Shown here piece after piece: positions 1 through 5,276 of a stretch of 6,085 nt of DNA; the first letter of the stretch is position 1; every line of letters starts with the position of its first letter. Where the stretch lies: contig JAFCCM010000091.1 in NCBI GenBank assembly GCA_017610225.1, forward strand, positions 1-6,085, in the 5' to 3' direction. The DNA comes from Candidatus Aenigmatarchaeota archaeon (GTDB lineage Archaea; Aenigmatarchaeota; Aenigmatarchaeia; CG10238-14). Under the pieces are notes generated by a model. The model searched no databases. It was not told the origin of the DNA and saw only the letters and a list, made by a program, of their open reading frames with translations. Position numbers and translations under genes: made by a program.

Positions 1-48
1 CCTCCTGCCTTAAGTGGTGTGCGGGTTCGAATCCCGTCGATCGCCCCA
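1..48 (+). tRNA. tRNA, 3' part only (cut by window edge)
   Basis: The T arm is clear: stem GCGGG (21-25), loop TTCGAAT (26-32), stem CCCGT (33-37). It is followed by acceptor 3' strand CGATCGC (38-44), discriminator C and an encoded CCA (46-48). The acceptor 5' strand and D arm lie outside the window. The anticodon is not certain: reading back with a 5-base variable loop gives TGC with a C at position 33, while other spacings give GCC or CCT. The identity is left open. Confidence 0.8.
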
Positions 49-64
49 TTAAAAGATTACAAAA

Positions 65-101
65 AAAAACAGTATTTAAATTATATAAATATACTGTTTT
101 T
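65..101 (+). terminator. Rho-independent terminator-like hairpin after the first tRNA
   Basis: An 11-bp inverted repeat (AAAAACAGTAT, 65-75, with ATACTGTTTTT, 91-101) closes a 15-base AT-rich loop and ends in a T run. Its place 17 bases after a tRNA CCA fits transcription termination of an upstream tRNA array. The stem is AT-rich, so it may be weak. Confidence 0.55.
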
Positions 102-119
102 AAAAAGAAATTTCTTTTT
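102..119 (+). terminator. Second A/T hairpin with T run
   Basis: AAAAAGA (102-108) pairs with TCTTTTT (113-119) around AATT, and the T run continues to 122. It follows the previous hairpin at once, so the two may act as a tandem terminator. With only A/T pairs except one, it could also be chance. Confidence 0.35.
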
Positions 120-367
120 TTTATCATAAAGGAGAGGTATTTACCTCATAAAGCCCCGATCTATACTTATAAAAATAAGCACATCATACTGTCGAACATC
201 TTTAGAATTATAATTTAATATCAAAAGTTTTGAGTAAGATTACGATCGACAATGAAAACATACACCAAACATATCATATAGAAAAGAAAACAAAATAGTA
301 AACAAAACTTTTCTATACAGTTATTAATATATATAGAAGTAGAATTTAATTATGGAAAAGGAAACAG
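120..367. other. Gene-free structured intergenic stretch
   Basis: No reading frame of note is seen. Small inverted repeats are present: GAGGT/ACCTC (134-138 with 143-147), CTTAT/ATAAG (166-170 with 175-179), and a longer-range pair TGTCGA (190-195) with TCGACA (246-251), which encloses ATCTTTA/TAAGAT. This may be a 5' leader or an untranslated RNA. AGAATTTAATTATGG (341-355) lies just upstream of the next gene and weakly resembles the promoter-like motif seen elsewhere in the window. Confidence 0.4.
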
Positions 368-376
368 GTGAATAAA

Positions 377-922
377 ATGTCAGATCTTCTAAAACAGATG
401 AAAGATGATTTGCATAAAGCAATGAAACAAGAAATTCAATTAAGAAAATCTAGTAACCCATCTGGTAAAATTTATGAAGTTACTATTGCAGTTAAAAATG
501 TAGTAAGATCTATTATTTCAAAAATACCTGAGTTAGGTATTAAACCTGATAAAGCAACTGATGATGATATAATCAAACTTCTTAAAAAATATGTTACTGA
601 AGAGAAAACTAGAGAGTTATACATACAACATATTTTAAGACCATCTGAGGTTGTTGGAATAAATGCTAAAGAATTAAATACTTTACAAAAAGTAAAAATA
701 TCTGAATTAGGTAATAAACTTACTTCTATAAAGATAAATATTGGTCAATCTTATTTACCAAAAGAAATTGGTGAAGCAGAAATTATTGATTGGATTACAG
801 ACAATATTGATTTCAGTAAATTAAAAAATAATATGCAAGCTATTGGAATTGTTAAAAAAGAATTTGGACAGACTGTTAATCCAGTCATGGTTAAAAACAT
901 TGTAGAAAGTTGGTTTAAATAA
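377..922 (+). CDS. GatB/YqeY domain protein (YqeY-like)
   Basis: The protein of 181 residues resembles YqeY, the free-standing version of the C-terminal tRNA-binding domain of the GatB amidotransferase subunit. What is seen: an N-terminal MSDLLKQMKDDLHKAMK helix like the MxLLxQLNEDMKxAMK start of YqeY, a central Lys-rich helical part, then SYLPKEIGEAEI, matching the family's KYLPEQLSEEEI segment, and a C-terminal IVKKEFG...NPVMVKNIVESWF matching its final helices. Length is slightly above usual. In GatB this domain contacts tRNA; the role of free YqeY is not settled. ATG at 377 is chosen because AGGTG (366-370) is a well-spaced ribosome site and the N terminus then fits the family; a GTG at 368 in the same frame, with AAAGGA upstream, is possible. 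tRNA-Pro follows 5 bases later, which fits a translation-related role. Confidence 0.75.
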   Translation: MSDLLKQMKDDLHKAMKQEIQLRKSSNPSGKIYEVTIAVKNVVRSIISKIPELGIKPDKATDDDIIKLLKKYVTEEKTRELYIQHILRPSEVVGINAKELNTLQKVKISELGNKLTSIKINIGQSYLPKEIGEAEIIDWITDNIDFSKLKNNMQAIGIVKKEFGQTVNPVMVKNIVESWFK

Positions 923-926
923 ATAA

Positions 927-1002
927 CGAGGATGTGGTGTAACCTGGTAACACGTACGCTTTGGGAGCGTGAGTCGCAGTTCGAATCTGACATCCTCGAC
1001 CA
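927..1002 (+). tRNA. tRNA-Pro(TGG)
   Basis: Acceptor strands CGAGGAT (927-933) and ATCCTCG (992-998) pair over 7 bp, followed by A and an encoded CCA (1000-1002). The anticodon arm is TACGC - TTTGGGA - GCGTG with anticodon TGG and T33. The T loop is TTCGAAT (980-986). The T stem CGCAG/CTGAC has two mismatches at its base, so the gene is recognisable but imperfect. It begins 5 bases after the YqeY-like gene. Confidence 0.9.
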
Positions 1003-1037
1003 CTCAACCATAACTCTACCATAATACTTTTTATATA

Positions 1038-1050
1038 GAATATATTATAA
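1038..1050 (+). promoter_or_regulatory. AT-rich promoter-like motif, copy 1
   Basis: GAATATATTATAA followed by AAA lies 25 bases before the ATG at 1063. The same core (GAAYATAWTATAA, giving TATAAA at its 3' end) sits a similar distance upstream of other starts in this window. The TATAAA part resembles T4-type late promoters (TATAAATA). That it is a promoter is inferred from recurrence and position. Confidence 0.5.
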
Positions 1051-1062
1051 AAAGGATATGAT

Positions 1063-1304
1063 ATGGATTTATGTGATTATGATAGAATTGGTGATTTAGT
1101 AGTATTTAGAGCTTTCCCCTGGTGGGTAAAATTGGAGCAGGTGTTTGGGGTGAGGTTAGGTTTGTTGAAATTAATTGAGCTATTCCTATAATGGAAATTC
1201 CAATAATTATAAATTCAAGATAACTTTCAATTGATGATACAAGAGAATATTTAAAACATGTTGGTACCCGATATCTATATATATTAATATACATAACACA
1301 ATAA
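1063..1304 (+). pseudogene. Broken hypothetical gene
   Basis: The ATG at 1063 has a good ribosome site (AAAAGGA, 1050-1056) and opens a 42-residue frame, beginning MDLCDYDRIGDLVVF, that ends at 1191. From about 1125 the next frame reads like protein (GKIGAGVWGEVRFVEIN), hits TGA at 1176, goes on with AIPIMEIPIIINSR to TAA at 1221, then LSIDDTREYLKHVG until TAA at 1302. This pattern, one frame shift near 1122 and two stops, suggests a decayed gene of about 75-80 residues or sequence errors. The GDLVVF start is reminiscent of NlpC/P60- or YiiX-type enzymes, but no catalytic residues can be assigned, so function is unknown. Alternatively a real 42-residue peptide is made from 1063-1191. Confidence 0.5.
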
Positions 1305-1334
1305 ATATTTGTATATTAATTAAAAGGAGATTAT

Positions 1335-1727
1335 ATGGAAAAACCAGAAATAAGTTATAGAGTATTAAAAGTAGGTGAATTTGAAGGTAAAGATCCTTCT
1401 ATTTATTACAAAGTAATTTGCTCATGTACTGATAATAGAGATACTCTTGATATTGCATTGGATCATGATTGGGATTGTGTTACATTGACTTTATCCCAAA
1501 AATTAGTTTGGTCTTCATATTGGGGTATGTATCCTTGGTATGAAAGATTTTGGTATAGAATAACTTCATGTTTTAAAATGTTGTTTATGGGGTATACTAA
1601 TGTTGAAGGATCAGTAATGCTTCAAGGTGAAAAACATGTTCAAGGGTTTATTGATGCTTTAGAAGAAGGTAAAGTATTTATTAGAAAACATAATGAGAAA
1701 GAAAAAAAATTAAATGAAAAAATATAA
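1335..1727 (+). CDS. Hypothetical phage protein, 130 aa
   Basis: The ATG follows AAAAGGAGA (1321-1329), a strong ribosome site. The sequence has a conserved-looking N-terminal part with CSC (29-31) followed by acidic residues (LDHDWDCV), a Trp/Tyr-rich centre (WSSYWGMYPWYERFWYR, about 59-75), a hydrophobic FKMLFMGYTNVEG segment, and a final LQGEKHVQGFIDALEEG helix. Similar small proteins are common in large phages and have no established function, as far as I recall. It overlaps the next gene by 14 bases, so the two are probably translated together. Confidence 0.8.
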   Translation: MEKPEISYRVLKVGEFEGKDPSIYYKVICSCTDNRDTLDIALDHDWDCVTLTLSQKLVWSSYWGMYPWYERFWYRITSCFKMLFMGYTNVEGSVMLQGEKHVQGFIDALEEGKVFIRKHNEKEKKLNEKI

Positions 1728-1971
1728 AGTTGAACAAAGACCAACTCCTATTTTAGAGGAATGTTATTGTGATAAATGTAAAGAGCATTTTGAAGAAGAT
1801 GAATTAACTGAAATACAATGTTATGCTAATCCAGTAAATCTAGCTCATGGTGAATTTTGTGATAAATGTATACACGATATGATTAAAAATTATTGTAGAT
1901 ATAATTTTGATCTTGGTTGGGATCAAGAAGAATTAGATAACTGCATGAAAGGAATGAAAAATGCCGATTGA
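1714..1971 (+). CDS. Small protein with two CxxC pairs, likely zinc-binding
   Basis: The protein has 85 residues. C19-x2-C22 and C49-x2-C52 are spaced like a zinc ribbon or treble-clef site, with extra Cys at 17 and 36. The rest is acidic, with no catalytic motif. It starts inside the end of the upstream gene (14-base overlap), with only a weak GAGAAAGA ribosome site, which fits translational coupling. Its end overlaps the next gene by 11 bases. A nucleic-acid-binding or protein-interaction role is possible but not shown. Confidence 0.8.
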   Translation: MKKYKVEQRPTPILEECYCDKCKEHFEEDELTEIQCYANPVNLAHGEFCDKCIHDMIKNYCRYNFDLGWDQEELDNCMKGMKNAD

Positions 1972-2479
1972 TTATGAACATCCTGATGAAATAGTATTAG
2001 GTAAAAATTTAAAATCTGGAGATTGTGTTAGATCAAGATCATGGTCAAATACAAAAGATGGTAATGGTATGGGTATAATTGAATCAACAACATTTGAAAA
2101 TAATAAGCGAGGTATAGAATTAAAAAGTTTTTATGAGAAAAAACCAGCTTATTCAATGTATGATATTAATTGCCCATCTGACGGTCCATATTCAACTCGC
2201 TTGGATCCTGAACAAGAGTTTAAAGTAATTCGTTCTAGAAAAGATATACTTTATACTTATGAAAAAATATCATATAGATTACTGAGTCGTTCGGCTGATT
2301 TAATGAATCAAAGAAATAGTTTGATGGACATTAGAGATGAAGCTATTGAGCGTATGAATGATAGATGTGATTTATTTAAAGAAGCAGAAAAGAAATTAAA
2401 AGAAGAAAAAGAAAAGAAGAAAAAAAGAGAAGCAGCAAAAAAGAAAAGAGAAGAAAAAAGAAAAGAAGATAAAAAATAA
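1961..2479 (+). CDS. Hypothetical protein with basic coiled-coil tail, 172 aa
   Basis: AAAGGA (1947-1952) sits 8 bases before the ATG, which lies inside the previous gene. Residues 1 to about 90 form a probable beta-rich domain (YEHPDEIVLGKNLKSGDCV..., SRSW, GMGIIESTTF). Residues about 100-135 are helical, and 135-172 are almost only Lys, Glu, Arg and Ala, a charged coiled coil or nucleic-acid-binding tail. It is the third gene of an overlapping set that starts at 1335. No known family is recognised. Confidence 0.8.
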   Translation: MPIDYEHPDEIVLGKNLKSGDCVRSRSWSNTKDGNGMGIIESTTFENNKRGIELKSFYEKKPAYSMYDINCPSDGPYSTRLDPEQEFKVIRSRKDILYTYEKISYRLLSRSADLMNQRNSLMDIRDEAIERMNDRCDLFKEAEKKLKEEKEKKKKREAAKKKREEKRKEDKK

Positions 2480-2486
2480 TAATTTA

Positions 2487-2620
2487 TGTTGCTACACTGG
2501 TTTCACTATAAACTAAACTATAGACATTTTGTTGATGTTAGGTGAGTAGTGATGTGTATGGAGAGTCTCTATACACAAATTGACGAATCGTTTAGGTTCA
2601 ATTCCCATGAAGCGACACCC
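2487..2620 (+). ncRNA. tRNA-like sequence with an expanded middle
   Basis: A T-loop TTCAATT (2597-2603) with flanking AGG/CCC is followed by AGCGACA (2611-2617), which pairs 7/7 (one G-U) with TGTTGCT at 2487-2493. The span of about 134 bases is too long for a tRNA. A strong hairpin, GTGTATGGAGA (2554-2564) with TCTCTATACAC (2566-2576), lies in the middle, and CTATA...TATAG (2506-2523) forms another. The T stem is poor and the acceptor spacing is off by two. It may be a decayed or interrupted tRNA gene. No anticodon is assigned. Confidence 0.35.
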
Positions 2621-2744
2621 AAATTATCACTAAACCAAGTGATACTATAGATCCTTGAAAGTTATTGTTTTGGTTAGATAATTAGTAAAAAAAATTATAC
2701 TCGAAAAGGTATACATAAACTTATATGGTTTGGAGTTTTTTTAT
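2621..2744. other. Spacer with one hairpin
   Basis: TATCACT (2625-2631) and AGTGATA (2638-2644) form a 7-bp hairpin with a 6-base loop and no T run directly after it. The rest, up to the tRNA-Ile, is AT-rich with no reading frame or RNA I can recognise. Confidence 0.45.
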
Positions 2745-2820
2745 AGCGATGTAGCTTAGTTGGTAAAGCATCCGGCCGATAACCGGAAGAGCGACAGTTC
2801 AAGTCTGTCCATCGCTACCA
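2745..2820 (+). tRNA. tRNA-Ile(GAT) with C33
   Basis: Acceptor AGCGATG (2745-2751) pairs fully with CATCGCT (2810-2816), followed by A and encoded CCA. The D stem is GCTT/AAGC; the anticodon arm is TCCGG - CCGATAA - CCGGA with anticodon GAT; the T arm GACAG - TTCAAGT - CTGTC is perfect. The base before the anticodon is C instead of the near-universal T33. Otherwise it is an excellent tRNA. Confidence 0.93.
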
Positions 2821-2828
2821 CTTTTTAT

Positions 2829-2908
2829 GTGGCTTTAGCTTAGTTCGGTAGATAGTGGGATGGTGAAGTCCTCCTCGACGTGGGTTCAAATCTTACAGTG
2901 GACCACCA
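2829..2908 (+). tRNA. Degenerate tRNA-like gene
   Basis: A D-arm-like TAGCTTAGTTCGGTAG, a T arm GTGGG - TTCAAAT - CTTAC (2880-2896) and an encoded CCA (2906-2908) mark a tRNA. The acceptor does not fold: GTGGCTT (2829-2835) pairs well only if the 3' strand is shifted to GGACCAC, and one or more bases are extra. The anticodon arm reads GGGA - TGGTGAAG - TCCT, an 8-base loop containing T-GAA-G, so it may derive from tRNA-Phe(GAA). Decayed gene or sequence error are both possible. Confidence 0.45.
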
Positions 2909-2929
2909 AGAAACTATTTTGTACAAATA

Positions 2930-2942
2930 AAACATAATATAA
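2930..2942 (+). promoter_or_regulatory. AT-rich promoter-like motif, copy 2
   Basis: AAACATAATATAA then AT: a one-base variant of the motif at 3129. It lies 41 bases before the ATG at 2971 and just after the tRNA-like gene. Promoter function is inferred. Confidence 0.4.
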
Positions 2943-2970
2943 ATGAATAATAGTGTATAAGAGAAAAGTT

Positions 2971-3072
2971 ATGAAAGAATTAGGTTATTTTATTGGTGGA
3001 ATTTTAGCAGTTTGTGTATGTATTGGATTACTAAAACATTTAGTTATTGGTTATTTTATGAAGATTTGGTAA
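2971..3072 (+). CDS. Tiny membrane protein, 33 aa (perhaps frameshifted)
   Basis: ATG 2971 opens MKELGYFIGGILAVCVCIGLL, a single strong hydrophobic helix, ending at TAA 3070-3072. The ribosome site is weak (AGAGAAAAG). Another frame over the end of this gene reads YEDLVKETIRELVNSKYLLTP up to TAA 3120-3122. That looks like an amphipathic protein tail, so the original product may have been about 47-50 residues, joined by a frame shift near 3055-3060. Small one-helix phage proteins include holins and spanin parts, but nothing here decides a role. Confidence 0.5.
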   Translation: MKELGYFIGGILAVCVCIGLLKHLVIGYFMKIW

Positions 3073-3110
3073 AAGAAACAATAAGAGAACTTGTAAATTC
3101 AAAATATCTT

Positions 3111-3141
3111 TTGACACCTTAACATATAGAACATAATATAA
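3111..3141 (+). promoter_or_regulatory. Promoter-like motif, copy 3, with a TTGACA box
   Basis: GAACATAATATAA (3129-3141) is followed by AT, giving TATAAAT, 33 bases before the ATG at 3162. Here a perfect TTGACA (3111-3116) stands 17 bases before TAATAT (3134-3139), so a host sigma70-type promoter is also possible at this copy. The other copies lack a TTGACA box. Confidence 0.55.
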
Positions 3142-3161
3142 ATCCTATAAGGAGATATATT

Positions 3162-3770
3162 ATGAGTAACTTATTTGAAGATAGTGAAGGTAATGCTTCA
3201 TCAATGAACTTAGTTTGGTTATTATCATTAATAACAATAGTTGGAACTTGGATTCTTTTATCAATCAAAACTGGAACTTTACAACATGTAACTGGTGGTG
3301 ATGCTCTATGGTTTACAACATTATTTAGTGGTAAGATAGTACAAAATTTTTATGAGAAAAAAAGACCAGCGCCTAAATTAGATACTAAATCTGGAATACT
3401 TCAAGATAGTGATGGTAAAACAAGTCCTGCTAGATTCATATGGATACTCTGTGTATTAGGAATTGTAGCAACATGGACTTGGGTATCTTTTAAAATGGCG
3501 GCAATGCAACATTTTTCAACTGGGGATGCTGCTTGGTTCACTGCTTTATTTGGCAGCAAGGTAGGTGGTACTATTATTGAAAGAAGTAGTTATGATTATG
3601 GTGAAGGAGATTATGATGATTCAGAAGGGTTTGAAGGATCGTTACGAGGGCTTGGAGGTGCTGATAAAGATAAACTAATTAAACAACTTCAAGAGACAGT
3701 TAGAGTACAAACTGATTTTAATAAAAATTTAGTCGATACAATTAATCCTAAAAAAGATGAAGATGCATAA
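3162..3770 (+). CDS. Membrane protein made of two tandem repeats, 202 aa
   Basis: AAGGAG (3149-3154) precedes the ATG. Residues 7-67 and 82-142 align without gaps at a period of exactly 75: D7/D82, W19/W94, T29-W30/T104-W105, Q41-H42/Q116-H117, G46-D47/G121-D122 and W50-F51/W125-F126. Each repeat has an (E/Q)DS(E/D)G start, a hydrophobic helix (about 17-35 and 92-110) and a second hydrophobic stretch (48-62 and 123-138). Residues 144-202 are soluble: an acidic YDYGEGDYDD run and then a charged helix. Single-unit phage membrane proteins with a similar GKxSxxR start exist, some near lysis genes. A holin-like role is possible but unproven. The nearby genes do not help. Confidence 0.8.
   Translation: MSNLFEDSEGNASSMNLVWLLSLITIVGTWILLSIKTGTLQHVTGGDALWFTTLFSGKIVQNFYEKKRPAPKLDTKSGILQDSDGKTSPARFIWILCVLGIVATWTWVSFKMAAMQHFSTGDAAWFTALFGSKVGGTIIERSSYDYGEGDYDDSEGFEGSLRGLGGADKDKLIKQLQETVRVQTDFNKNLVDTINPKKDEDA
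3180..3587 (+). repeat. Internal gene duplication (two 61-codon units)
   Basis: Units 3180-3362 and 3405-3587 encode the two repeats of the membrane protein, 225 bases apart and without gaps between them in register. The DNA has diverged much more than the protein pattern, so the duplication is old rather than an assembly artefact. Confidence 0.8.
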
Positions 3771-3773
3771 TAT

Positions 3774-3786
3774 GAACATATTATAA
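3774..3786 (+). promoter_or_regulatory. AT-rich promoter-like motif, copy 4
   Basis: GAACATATTATAA then AAA, 26 bases before the ATG at 3800 and only 3 bases after the previous stop codon. It is almost the same as copy 1 (1038). If it is a promoter, the next gene has its own start of transcription despite the 29-base gap. Confidence 0.5.
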
Positions 3787-3799
3787 AAAGGTTATAGTT

Positions 3800-4348
3800 A
3801 TGACTAATAAAATATTATATGAAAATTATCTTAAAGAATCTGGAGAAATAATTTCATTAGAAGAATGGATATTAACAGAGTCCAAAGCTAAGATGAAAAA
3901 AATGACTTCATATTGGGATGCTTTAAAAAGATATGGTATTGTTGGGTTAGCTTCTTATATAGCAGGAGATGCATCAACAATAGATTCAGCTACTGGCGGA
4001 ATATTATCTATACCTCTTGGTCTTATATTTTATGCTGGATATAAAAGACATAATGAAATTTGTCAAGATAATTGTACAACAATGATGTGTAATTATAAAT
4101 GTTATTTAAAATCATGTGGCTCAGTAATTAAAGAAATTTATAATTCAATTGTTATTATTAAATCTAAACCTGGAGATCAAAGAAAAGTTATAAAAAAATT
4201 AGATAAACATTTAGTTAAATGGGTTCAAAGATATAATAAATATAAAAGAAAAATTAAAACTTTAAATAAAAGTATTAGACAAGATAAAAAAACTTTAAAA
4301 CGAAAAGCAGCAGCAGCCAGAGCAAGATATTATGGAGGCACTATTTAA
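3800..4348 (+). CDS. Hypothetical Cys-rich, basic-tailed protein, 182 aa
   Basis: AAAAAGG (3785-3791) lies before the ATG. Residues 1-30 (YENYLKESGEIISLEEWIL) are acidic and helical. Residues 45-80 are Gly-rich and hydrophobic, with one probable membrane hairpin or segment. Then two CX3C pairs (C88/C92, C97/C101) and C106 follow. Residues 107-182 are very basic and helical (about 60% of the tail charged or polar), ending with an Ala/Arg stretch. The layout is like proteins of unknown function found in large phages, some listed as virion-associated to my recollection. The Cys pairs could be disulfides or a metal site. No enzymatic motif is seen. Confidence 0.75.
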   Translation: MTNKILYENYLKESGEIISLEEWILTESKAKMKKMTSYWDALKRYGIVGLASYIAGDASTIDSATGGILSIPLGLIFYAGYKRHNEICQDNCTTMMCNYKCYLKSCGSVIKEIYNSIVIIKSKPGDQRKVIKKLDKHLVKWVQRYNKYKRKIKTLNKSIRQDKKTLKRKAAAARARYYGGTI

Positions 4349-4387
4349 TTTGGAACCACCAAAACTTGTAAGCTCTACTTTAATATA

Positions 4388-4400
4388 GAATATAAATTAA
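4388..4400 (+). promoter_or_regulatory. AT-rich promoter-like motif, copy 5
   Basis: GAATATAAATTAA, preceded by ATATA as in copies 1 and 3, lies 28 bases before the ATG at 4416. It differs from the others in its second half, so it is a weaker match. Confidence 0.4.
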
Positions 4401-4415
4401 AATGGAGGTTGTTAT

Positions 4416-4999
4416 ATGTTATGTAAATATGGTTGTGGTAATAAAGACATGCTTCAATTAAAGAACGATGATTGGATATATCAAGATAGTTTTAATGAAT
4501 GCCCAGTTAATTAATATAGAGAAAAATTCTAATGGTGGCAGATCTAAAATTGAAAGAAGTAATTGTAAATATTGTGAAAAAGAAATAGTAACTTATTAAC
4601 TTATAAATTATGAAGATAATTGTTATTTAAATCCAAAAAATATAAAATTATGCCCTAGATGTAATAATCCAATTAAAGATTATAAACATAATAAAACATG
4701 TTCACATATATGCGCAAATAAAATATATAAACAATGCGGAGAAGAACATTGGAATTTTGGAAATGGTAAAGAAAATTATAGAGATATATGTTTTAAATAT
4801 CATGAATATAAATGTATTATATGTAATGAAAATATAGTAGTAGCTGTTCATCATTATGATATAAATGATTTAAATAATGATCCAAGAAATTTAGTTCCAT
4901 TATGCCCAACACATCATTTATATATACATAGTACATTTGAAAGAATATGGTGATGATTATGTTCAAAAGTTTATTAAAATATATGGGGACATCGTATAG
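4416..4999 (+). pseudogene. Broken HNH homing endonuclease
   Basis: GGAGG (4404-4408) and ATG 4416 open MLCKYGCGNKDMLQLKNDDW, the zinc-finger start typical of phage HNH homing enzymes, but this frame stops at TAA 4512. The +1 frame continues (NGGRSKIERSNCKYCEKEI), stops at TAA 4597, then goes on through Cys pairs (LCPRC, TCSHIC) into the HNH domain: CIIC (4813-4824), a His pair VHHYD (4849-4854), NDPRNLVPLCPTHH and a final Y-x-HS. It ends at TGA 4951. A third frame (EYGDDYVQKFIKIYGD) looks like the true C terminus and runs to TAG 4997, inside tRNA-Ala. The HNH core itself is intact. Two frame shifts and one stop make a full product unlikely unless these are sequence errors. Confidence 0.8.
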
Positions 5000-5058
5000 C
5001 GGGAATACATTGCCCTTGCACGGCAAAAACCAGAGTTCGATTCTCTGTGTCTCCACCA
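4985..5058 (+). tRNA. tRNA-Ala(TGC)
   Basis: Acceptor GGGGACA (4985-4991) pairs with TGTCTCC (5048-5054, one G-U), followed by A and encoded CCA (5056-5058). The D stem is GTAT/ATAC. The anticodon arm is TTGCC - CTTGCAC - GGCAA with anticodon TGC, and the T arm CAGAG - TTCGATT - CTCTG is perfect. Its first 15 bases overlap the last codons of the broken HNH gene, which fits an endonuclease gene lodged beside a tRNA. Confidence 0.95.
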
Positions 5059-5100
5059 TTTAAAAAATCATTATATAATAGCTATATTATATATATTAAT

Positions 5101-5113
5101 AGACATAATATAA
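5101..5113 (+). promoter_or_regulatory. Promoter-like motif upstream of the RNA element array
   Basis: AGACATAATATAA is two bases different from the motif at 3129 and lies about 19 bases before the first repeated RNA element, with no reading frame after it. It could start transcription of the whole 5132-5962 RNA array. Confidence 0.35.
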
Positions 5114-5131
5114 TATGGAATTTGTATTTTT

Positions 5132-5260
5132 AAAAGGTTAGGAACGAAAAGGTTATACAGTAAAATAACTCAGATGGTAGAGTTTTGCCTATTAAGCAAA
5201 ATGTCGTTGGTTCAATTCCAACTCTTACAAAACCTAATCTTTTAAATTACCTAATCTTTT
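5132..5260 (+). ncRNA. Repeated RNA element E1 (tRNA in normal order inside)
   Basis: The outer helix is AAAAGGTTAGG (5132-5142) with CCTAATCTTTT (5250-5260), 11 bp with one G-U. AACG (5143-5146) is the 5' side of the internal loop, and AAATTA (5244-5249) is the 3' side. The inner helix is AAAAGGTTA (5147-5155) with TAATCTTTT (5235-5243). TACAG (5156-5160) then leads into a tRNA. The outer and inner strands are themselves near copies of each other, so alternative pairings are possible. It has the same build as E2-E5. Family not recognised. Confidence 0.75.
5159..5230 (+). tRNA. tRNA-like, anticodon ATT, inside element E1
   Basis: The D arm is ACTC-AGATGGTA-GAGT, the anticodon arm TTTGC - CTATTAA - GCAAA (anticodon ATT, 5191-5193, T33 present), and the T arm GTTGG - TTCAATT - CCAAC is perfect. 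The acceptor is weaker: AGTAAAA (5159-5165) with TCTTACA (5223-5229) has A-A at the end and one A-C mismatch. No CCA is encoded. ATT would read Asn AAU codons, but A at position 34 is unusual. The acceptor 5' strand overlaps the AG of the element's conserved ACAG. Confidence 0.65.
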
Positions 5261-5276
5261 AAAAGTACAAATTAAC

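Noticed and set aside
84..91. TATAAATA as a T4-type late promoter
   Set aside because: It lies in the loop of the terminator-like hairpin and no gene begins near it, so chance in AT-rich DNA is likely.
751..1011. Minus-strand frames of 86 and 60 residues
   Set aside because: They are antisense to the YqeY-like gene and tRNA-Pro; their starts fall in the tRNA and no ribosome site is present.
1176..1178. TGA read as Trp (changed genetic code)
   Set aside because: A TAA also interrupts the same frame, and TGA ends the gene at 1969-1971 in a normal overlap, so decay or error is simpler.
1106..1294. Minus-strand frame of 62 residues
   Set aside because: It lies antisense to the broken gene at 1063-1304, whose plus-strand frames look far more protein-like and have a ribosome site.
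4817..5059. Minus-strand frame of 80 residues
   Set aside because: It is antisense to the HNH domain and tRNA-Ala; its start is the usual antisense-tRNA peptide.
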